Shown one piece after another: positions 1 to 6,427 of a DNA stretch of 6,427 nucleotides. Within the stretch, counting starts at the first letter, position 1; the number at the start of each line of letters is the position of its first letter. Position numbers and translations under genes: made by a program. Under the pieces are notes generated by a model. It did no database searches, was not told the DNA's origin, and saw only the letters and a list, made by a program, of their open reading frames with translations. The stretch is from an uncultured Prevotella sp. (GTDB lineage Bacteria; Bacteroidota; Bacteroidia; Bacteroidales; Bacteroidaceae): NCBI GenBank assembly GCA_947303825.1, contig CAMYZK010000153.1, forward strand, positions 1 through 6,427, given 5' to 3'.

Positions 1-346
1 GGTTTGTCACCGTCAGCAGGTGTGCAAACACCATCTGTGCCACGCTCTCCGTGCTATAGGCTGGCACGTTGGTCACCGTGATGCCACGCTCATGAGCAGC
101 ATCGATGTCTACCACGTTGTAGCCTGTAGCCAGCACACCTATGTATTTGAGGTGTGGAAGCTGGTCTATCTCCTTTCTGCCGACTGTCACCTTGTTGGTC
201 AGCACGATGTCTGCTTCGGCGGCTCTCGCCACCGTCTCACTCGGGCTGGTACGCTGGTAGATCGTAACGTTGCCCAATGTCTTCAATTCGTCCCATGATA
301 AATCGCCAGGGTTGGCTGTGTAGCCGTCAAGTATAACGATATTCAT
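1..346 (-). CDS. D-2-hydroxyacid dehydrogenase (glycerate dehydrogenase-like), N-terminal part
   Basis: Partial: 115 codons are visible and the gene runs off the left edge. The protein starts MNIVILDGYTANPGDLSW and continues with ADIVLTNK (about residues 45-52), LKYIGVLATGYNVVDI (66-81) and ITVTNVPAYSTESVAQ (89-104). These are hallmarks of the N-terminal catalytic domain of NAD(P)-dependent D-2-hydroxyacid dehydrogenases. The NAD-binding Rossmann motif and the catalytic Arg/Glu/His lie beyond the window. Family members reduce 2-keto acids such as hydroxypyruvate, or oxidise D-glycerate, in the cytosol; the substrate here cannot be told. No signal peptide is seen. The start ATG immediately follows the TAG stop of the GH43 gene (TAGATG), with GGGAGG eight bases upstream, which fixes the start and suggests translational coupling. 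The family call is firm; glycerate dehydrogenase is the likeliest specific annotation. Confidence 0.9.
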   Translation of the reverse strand, partial: MNIVILDGYTANPGDLSWDELKTLGNVTIYQRTSPSETVARAAEADIVLTNKVTVGRKEIDQLPHLKYIGVLATGYNVVDIDAAHERGITVTNVPAYSTESVAQMVFAHLLTVTN

Positions 347-1729
347 CTATCTCACCTCCCACCAGTCGAAGTTGAACAGGTTGCGTTTTTGCTGACTGCT
401 GGCAGTGAAGACGAAGTAGAGGTCGTGAACGCCCCGGGCATTTTTCAGCAGGGTGGTGTACTCGTTGAACTTGTCGGCGGTGTTGGGAATGGTGATGCTG
501 CCGCAGAGCTGTCCGTCGGGAGCATCGAGCCTGACCTCTATGTTGCCTCCGAAGAGGTGGGCAGCGCACGAGACGGTGATGGCCGATGCGCCCTTGCCGA
601 AGTCTACGCCCTTTACCAGGATGTACTCTCCGTCGTCGATGTCGGTGACAAAGAGGGTGGGGTTCCATGGTCCGGAGGGGTTCTCACGTGTGGTCTTCAG
701 TCCATAGCCCCATGCCATTGTCTCTGCCTCCACGCGGCGGTATGGGTTGAAGGTGCCTATCTGTCTCAGTGTGCACTTCAGGAAGTAAGGCAGCTCCTGT
801 ATGGTGCCGTCGGCATTGTACTGCATCTCGGCTGCCGATACAGAGCGCTGTTCGGCGTGTCGGCTTGTCTCCAGGCGGAAGATGTCGTAGTTTAGTCCGA
901 AGCAGTATGAGCGTCCCTTATAGTCGATGATGCCCGGGTGGTTGCCTCGTGTGCTCACCGTGTGGTTCATGATGTGTCCCTTCCACTCCCACGGACCTGT
1001 GGGGCTGTCGGCCATGGCATAGCCTATTCCCTCGGGACAGCAGGTTGATGCGAAGGCCAGATACCACTTCTTGGCGCCCCTGGCGTTCTTGCGGCTCCAA
1101 AGCCACGGTCCCTCCTGGTAGTCTTTTATCTTAGGCAGCTTGACGATGTCTCCGCTGTAGGATATCATGTCTTCGTTGAGCTTCACGTAATACACTTCGG
1201 GGTTGCCCCAGTACATGTATGCCTGTCCGTCGTCGTCAATCCAGACCGTGGGGTCTATGTCGTTCCAGTGCTCCTTCTGCCATACGAGGGGCTTGCCCAG
1301 CGGGTCGCGGTATGGCCCGTATGGGCTGTCGGCGACGAGCACTGCTATGCCGTTGCCGTGTATGGGGCAGTACATGTACCACTTGCCGTTGCGCTCTATC
1401 ACCTGCTCGGCCCATGCGCCGTTGTTACCCTTATACCATTTGAAGTCGCGTAGCGAGGCCACGGATCCGTGGTCGGTCCAGTTCACCATGTCGGTAGAGG
1501 TGTAGAGCAGCCAGTCTTTCATCATGAACCCTCCGGCACCATCCTCGTCGTGGGTGGTGAAGAGGTATATGGTGTCGCCATGCACGTAAGGTGCGGGGTC
1601 GGCGGTATATTTGGTTTGTATGATAGGCAGGTTGAGCTGCTGTGAACTGTTGTTCTGCGCATGGGCAGTGGTGCATGTCAGTGCAGCTGCTACAGCTGCA
1701 AGTAGGGTGGATGCTGTTCTGTTTTTCAT
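347..1729 (-). CDS. Secreted glycoside hydrolase family 43 with C-terminal CBM6 (arabinofuranosidase/xylosidase type)
   Basis: A 460-residue inverting glycosidase. Residues 1-24 form a signal peptide (basic MKNR, Ala/Leu-rich core, AHA before Gln25) with no lipobox Cys, so the enzyme is exported to the periplasm or beyond. The five-bladed propeller spans about 35-310. The three expected acidic residues are recognisable: the general base Asp44 in YTADPAPY, the pKa-modulating Asp159 in NDIDPTVWIDDDG, and the general acid Glu206 in YQEGPW. His264 in RGNHPGI fits the conserved propeller His. A CBM6 beta-sandwich follows at about 331-460, starting YRRVEAETMAWG and ending FNFDWWEVR. GH43 plus CBM6 is typical of enzymes removing arabinose or xylose from arabinoxylan or related hemicellulose; the exact substrate and subfamily are not resolved. 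There is no T9SS-type tail, unlike the upstream GH2. No TAnnTTTG box was found in the 347-bp gap upstream, so it may be co-transcribed with GH2. Confidence 0.93.
   Translation of the reverse strand: MKNRTASTLLAAVAAALTCTTAHAQNNSSQQLNLPIIQTKYTADPAPYVHGDTIYLFTTHDEDGAGGFMMKDWLLYTSTDMVNWTDHGSVASLRDFKWYKGNNGAWAEQVIERNGKWYMYCPIHGNGIAVLVADSPYGPYRDPLGKPLVWQKEHWNDIDPTVWIDDDGQAYMYWGNPEVYYVKLNEDMISYSGDIVKLPKIKDYQEGPWLWSRKNARGAKKWYLAFASTCCPEGIGYAMADSPTGPWEWKGHIMNHTVSTRGNHPGIIDYKGRSYCFGLNYDIFRLETSRHAEQRSVSAAEMQYNADGTIQELPYFLKCTLRQIGTFNPYRRVEAETMAWGYGLKTTRENPSGPWNPTLFVTDIDDGEYILVKGVDFGKGASAITVSCAAHLFGGNIEVRLDAPDGQLCGSITIPNTADKFNEYTTLLKNARGVHDLYFVFTASSQQKRNLFNFDWWEVR
355..360 (-). promoter_or_regulatory. Shine-Dalgarno-like GGGAGG for the dehydrogenase, inside the GH43 3' end
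   Basis: On the minus strand the last codons of the GH43 gene contain GGGAGG, separated by eight bases from the ATG at 346. Many Bacteroidota genes lack a recognisable Shine-Dalgarno, and the GH2 gene in this window has none, so this one stands out. Its position within the upstream coding sequence, next to an abutting stop/start, supports reinitiation or coupled translation. Confidence 0.6.
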
Positions 1730-1740
1730 TGTTGAGTTTT

Positions 1741-1784
1741 TTTTGTCGTTTGGGGGATTAGTCGTTTTGTCGTTTGGGGGATTA
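1741..1784. repeat. 20-bp exact tandem duplication (24-bp period) in the GH43 leader
   Basis: TTTTGTCGTTTGGGGGATTA occurs identically at 1741-1760 and 1765-1784, separated by GTCG. It begins 12 bases upstream of the GH43 start codon on the minus strand, so it would lie in the 5' untranslated region. On that strand each copy reads as a C5 run followed by AAACGACAAAA. No promoter match lies within it. It could be a recent slippage duplication or a doubled protein- or RNA-binding site. Confidence 0.85.
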
Positions 1785-1832
1785 GGAGTTCTTGCGTCCC
1801 TTCGGTAGCAAGCGACCAGAGGTCGAGCGTAG

Positions 1833-1861
1833 GAGTTTGGGAGTGTAGGAGTTTAGACAAT
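1833..1861. repeat. 29-bp direct repeat, copy A, built of TAGGAGTT-like octamers
   Basis: It matches 1878-1906 at 25 of 29 positions in the same orientation, 45 bp apart, and both copies end TAGACAAT. Internally it has an approximately 8-bp period (GAGTTTGG / GAGTGTAG / GAGTTTAG). It lies inside the 24-bp inverted repeat pair. Confidence 0.8.
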
Positions 1862-1877
1862 AGTCTTGCTGATGTCC

Positions 1878-1906
1878 GAATTTAGGAGTTTAGGAGTGTA
1901 GACAAT
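1878..1906. repeat. 29-bp direct repeat, copy B, built of TTTAGGAG octamers
   Basis: Partner of 1833-1861, with four mismatches. It contains TTTAGGAG twice in tandem and then TGTAGACA. Short arrays of ACTCCTAA type (minus-strand reading) resemble the low-complexity intergenic repeats common in Bacteroidales genomes; that is recollection, not a search result. Confidence 0.8.
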
Positions 1907-1929
1907 TCTTCATTATTCACTTAGAAAGC

Positions 1930-1959
1930 GGTAGCCGCTCGGCTCTGCCGCTTGCTACC
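1930..1959. repeat. GC-rich hairpin overlapping the right inverted-repeat arm
   Basis: The outer stem GGTAGC (1930-1935) pairs with GCTACC (1954-1959). An inner stem CGGC (1940-1943) pairs with GCCG (1947-1950) around a TCT loop, with a small internal loop between the two stems. The same stretch can alternatively form AGCGG-TAG-CCGCT (1927-1939). It is not followed by a T-run on either strand, so it is not a classic intrinsic terminator. Confidence 0.55.
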
Positions 1960-2000
1960 AGCGGGACGCAAGAAAGCGTAGCGGCTAAAAGAAATTCTTC

Positions 2001-2052
2001 ACTCTTAACAGGGGCTTCACCCCTGCCTGTGATATGTCGCCCCTTCGGGGCT
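2001..2052. repeat. 52-bp structured repeat, left copy (inverted partner at 6209-6260)
   Basis: It begins ACTCTTAACAGGGG and ends CTTCGGGGCT. The reverse complement of 6209-6260 matches it without gaps at 44 of 52 positions. It contains two hairpins: CAGGGG/CCCCTG around CTTCA (2009-2025) and GCCCC/GGGGC around TTC (2039-2051). It lies just downstream of the GH2 stop codon, next to a 7-bp tandem array. Confidence 0.85.
2009..2051 (-). terminator. Tandem hairpins 3' of the GH2 gene; possible weak terminator or RNA-stabilising structure
   Basis: In the GH2 transcript the 3' end would fold first as GCCCC-GAA-GGGGC (2051-2039) and then as CAGGGG-TGAAG-CCCCTG (2025-2009), 26-70 nt past the stop. 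Neither stem is followed by a uridine run; the second leads into TTAAGAG. Efficient intrinsic termination is therefore doubtful. A 3'-end stabiliser, or an incidental part of the mobile repeat, is equally possible, and read-through into GH43 remains plausible. Confidence 0.3.
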
Positions 2053-2058
2053 TAACTA

Positions 2059-2076
2059 AACTCTACACTCTACACT

Positions 2077-2079
<3 letters not shown>
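2059..2079 (-). repeat. Heptamer array TAGAGTG x3 that includes the GH2 stop codon
   Basis: The minus strand reads TAGAGTG, TAGAGTG, TAGAGTT and then TAG. The first TAG is the GH2 stop (2079-2077). Because 7 is one more than a multiple of three, successive TAGs fall in all three reading frames. The array adjoins the 52-bp repeat, as the heptamer array at 6159-6193 does on the other side of the gene. Confidence 0.85.
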
Positions 2080-6069
<3,990 letters not shown>

Positions 6070-6077
6070 TTATGGTG

Positions 6078-6109
6078 CAAAGATAACAATAAAAAACCAT
6101 CACTCAACA
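6078..6109 (-). promoter_or_regulatory. Bacteroidota-type promoter for the GH2 gene
   Basis: On the minus strand the -7 element TATCTTTG (6085-6078) matches TAnnTTTG exactly. TGTTG (6109-6105) lies 19 bp upstream in the -33 position, close to the TTTG consensus. Transcription would start near 6071, giving a 5' leader of about 20 nt to the ATG at 6051. The leader is AT-rich and has no Shine-Dalgarno, as is common in this phylum. Confidence 0.75.
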
Positions 6110-6158
6110 TTGGCGGGCACACTTGTAACAAATAATAAACAAAATGAGACAACTTTGG

Positions 6159-6193
6159 AGTTAAGAGTTGAAAGTTGAGAGTTGAGAGTGGAG
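6159..6193. repeat. Heptamer array AGTTGAG x5
   Basis: Five consecutive 7-bp units on the plus strand: AGTTAAG, AGTTGAA, AGTTGAG, AGTTGAG, AGTGGAG. The array lies upstream of the GH2 promoter and is followed, after 15 bases, by the right 52-bp repeat. On the other strand it reads CTC(T/A)-rich, like the CTCTACA array at the GH2 3' end, in the same order relative to the 52-bp repeat. Confidence 0.9.
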
Positions 6194-6208
6194 AGACTTT
6201 TCTTCTAT

Positions 6209-6260
6209 AGCCCCGATAGGGCGAAAGACCACAGGCAGGGGTAAAGCCTCTGATAAGAGT
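6209..6260. repeat. 52-bp structured repeat, right copy (inverted partner at 2001-2052)
   Basis: It begins AGCCCCGATAGGGCG and ends TGATAAGAGT. Reverse-complemented, it matches 2001-2052 at 44 of 52 positions with no gaps. The block ACCCCTGCCTGTG is identical in both copies. The GCCC/GGGC stem is kept but shortened from five to four base pairs, and the CAGGGG stem carries one mismatch. It lies in the gap between the divergent GH2 and ftsX-like genes. Confidence 0.85.
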
Positions 6261-6322
6261 TAATTGTTGTTAATGCAAGATAACAAAAAGAGAAAATCTC
6301 CACGTAACTTCAAAGAAAAGAG

Positions 6323-6330
6323 TACCTTTG
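6323..6330 (+). promoter_or_regulatory. -7 element of a probable promoter for the ftsX-like gene
   Basis: TACCTTTG matches TAnnTTTG exactly. It lies 32 bases before the ATG at 6363 and is followed by CACCGTAATTGGC, nearly identical to the sequence after the GH2 -7 box on the opposite strand. No TTG-like -33 element is present at 19 bp spacing (CCAC there), so recognition may rest on the -7 region or need an activator. Confidence 0.55.
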
Positions 6331-6362
6331 CACCGTAATTGGCGTGTTGTACCCTTTTTGCA

Positions 6363-6427
6363 ATGAAAAGACAACGTAAAGTGTCCGGCCAGCATCATGG
6401 CATTCAGGTTGTGACACTGTGTATCAG
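6363..6427 (+). CDS. ftsX: Probable FtsX-like cell-division permease, first 21 codons
   Basis: Partial at the right edge. The visible N-terminus MKRQRKVSGQHHGIQVVTLC is a basic cytoplasmic segment that runs into what may be the start of a membrane helix. It resembles the N-termini of Bacteroidales FtsX proteins, where a basic stretch precedes a QxVTxxIS motif and the first transmembrane segment. FtsX pairs with the ATPase FtsE in an ABC-type complex at the division septum that controls cell-wall hydrolysis. The call rests on 21 residues from memory of the family, so it is tentative. The start is supported by a TAnnTTTG element 32 bases upstream. It would be a housekeeping gene bordering the glycosidase locus, and it diverges from the GH2 gene. 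Confidence 0.5.
   Translation, partial: MKRQRKVSGQHHGIQVVTLCI

Larger units (their letters stand above)
1791..1972. repeat. 24-bp inverted repeat pair enclosing octamer repeats
   Basis: The left arm, 1791-1814, begins CTTGCGTCCC and ends GGTAGCAAGCG. The right arm, 1949-1972, is its reverse complement except for three adjacent central bases (21 of 24 match). The arms lie 134 bp apart in the GH2-GH43 gap and enclose a diverged 29-bp direct repeat and a small hairpin. No ORF lies inside. This layout fits a non-autonomous palindromic element or a dispersed Bacteroidales intergenic repeat; no transposase or target-site duplication was recognised. Confidence 0.8.

Noticed and set aside
20..298. 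92-codon plus-strand frame at the left edge
   Set aside because: It is antisense to the well-supported 2-hydroxyacid dehydrogenase N-terminus, whose conserved motifs are on the minus strand.
389..895. 168-codon plus-strand frame opposite the GH43 gene
   Set aside because: It is antisense to the CBM6 and C-terminal catalytic coding region, with no recognisable domain, promoter or ribosome site of its own.
1730..2076. CRISPR array in the repeat-rich GH2-GH43 gap
   Set aside because: The repeats are short, diverged, of several different kinds and partly inverted. There are no uniform repeats with unique spacers of constant length, and no cas genes are in view.
1730..2076. Separate promoter for GH43
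   Set aside because: I looked for TAnnTTTG on the minus strand throughout the gap and found no match. A non-canonical promoter cannot be excluded.

Overview
The window looks like a carbohydrate-degradation locus from a Bacteroidota genome, most likely Prevotellaceae or a close relative. Four things point there. The promoters have the TAnnTTTG -7 element used by the Bacteroidota primary sigma factor. The large glycosidase ends in a short tail of the kind seen on type IX secretion (T9SS) cargo. The partial 2-hydroxyacid dehydrogenase and GH43 sequences read like Bacteroidales proteins. The intergenic DNA is packed with short 7-8 bp tandem repeats and GC-rich palindromes. The genus is inferred, not proven.

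Layout: three genes run on the minus strand, in transcription order from right to left. (1) A 1324-residue secreted GH2 beta-galactosidase (2077-6051) has a LacZ-type core followed by a chitobiase-C-like module, an F5/8 type C (CBM32-like) domain and a short sorting-type tail. (2) After a 347-bp repeat-filled gap comes a 460-residue secreted GH43 glycosidase with a C-terminal CBM6 (347-1729). (3) Directly abutting it (TAGATG) is the N-terminal part of a cytoplasmic D-2-hydroxyacid dehydrogenase (1-346, cut by the window edge). At the right edge, on the plus strand and diverging from the GH2 gene, is the first 21 codons of a gene that resembles ftsX (6363-6427).

How it may work: the GH2 and GH43 enzymes, both exported, probably trim beta-galactosyl and arabinosyl/xylosyl side groups from plant polysaccharide. 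No SusC/SusD pair or regulator lies in the window, so this is not demonstrably a full polysaccharide-utilisation locus. A good Bacteroidota promoter lies just upstream of the GH2 gene. None was found in front of GH43, so read-through from GH2 is plausible. The dehydrogenase appears to be translationally coupled to GH43.

The most unusual content is not protein coding. A 52-bp element plus an adjoining 7-bp tandem array occurs at both ends of the GH2 gene in inverted orientation, with the arrays facing the gene. The GH2-GH43 gap also holds a 24-bp inverted repeat, a 29-bp direct repeat and a 20-bp exact tandem duplication. I see no RNA genes, CRISPR array, transposase or integrase. I did not find a convincing new multi-gene system; the repeat architecture is the part most worth following up.
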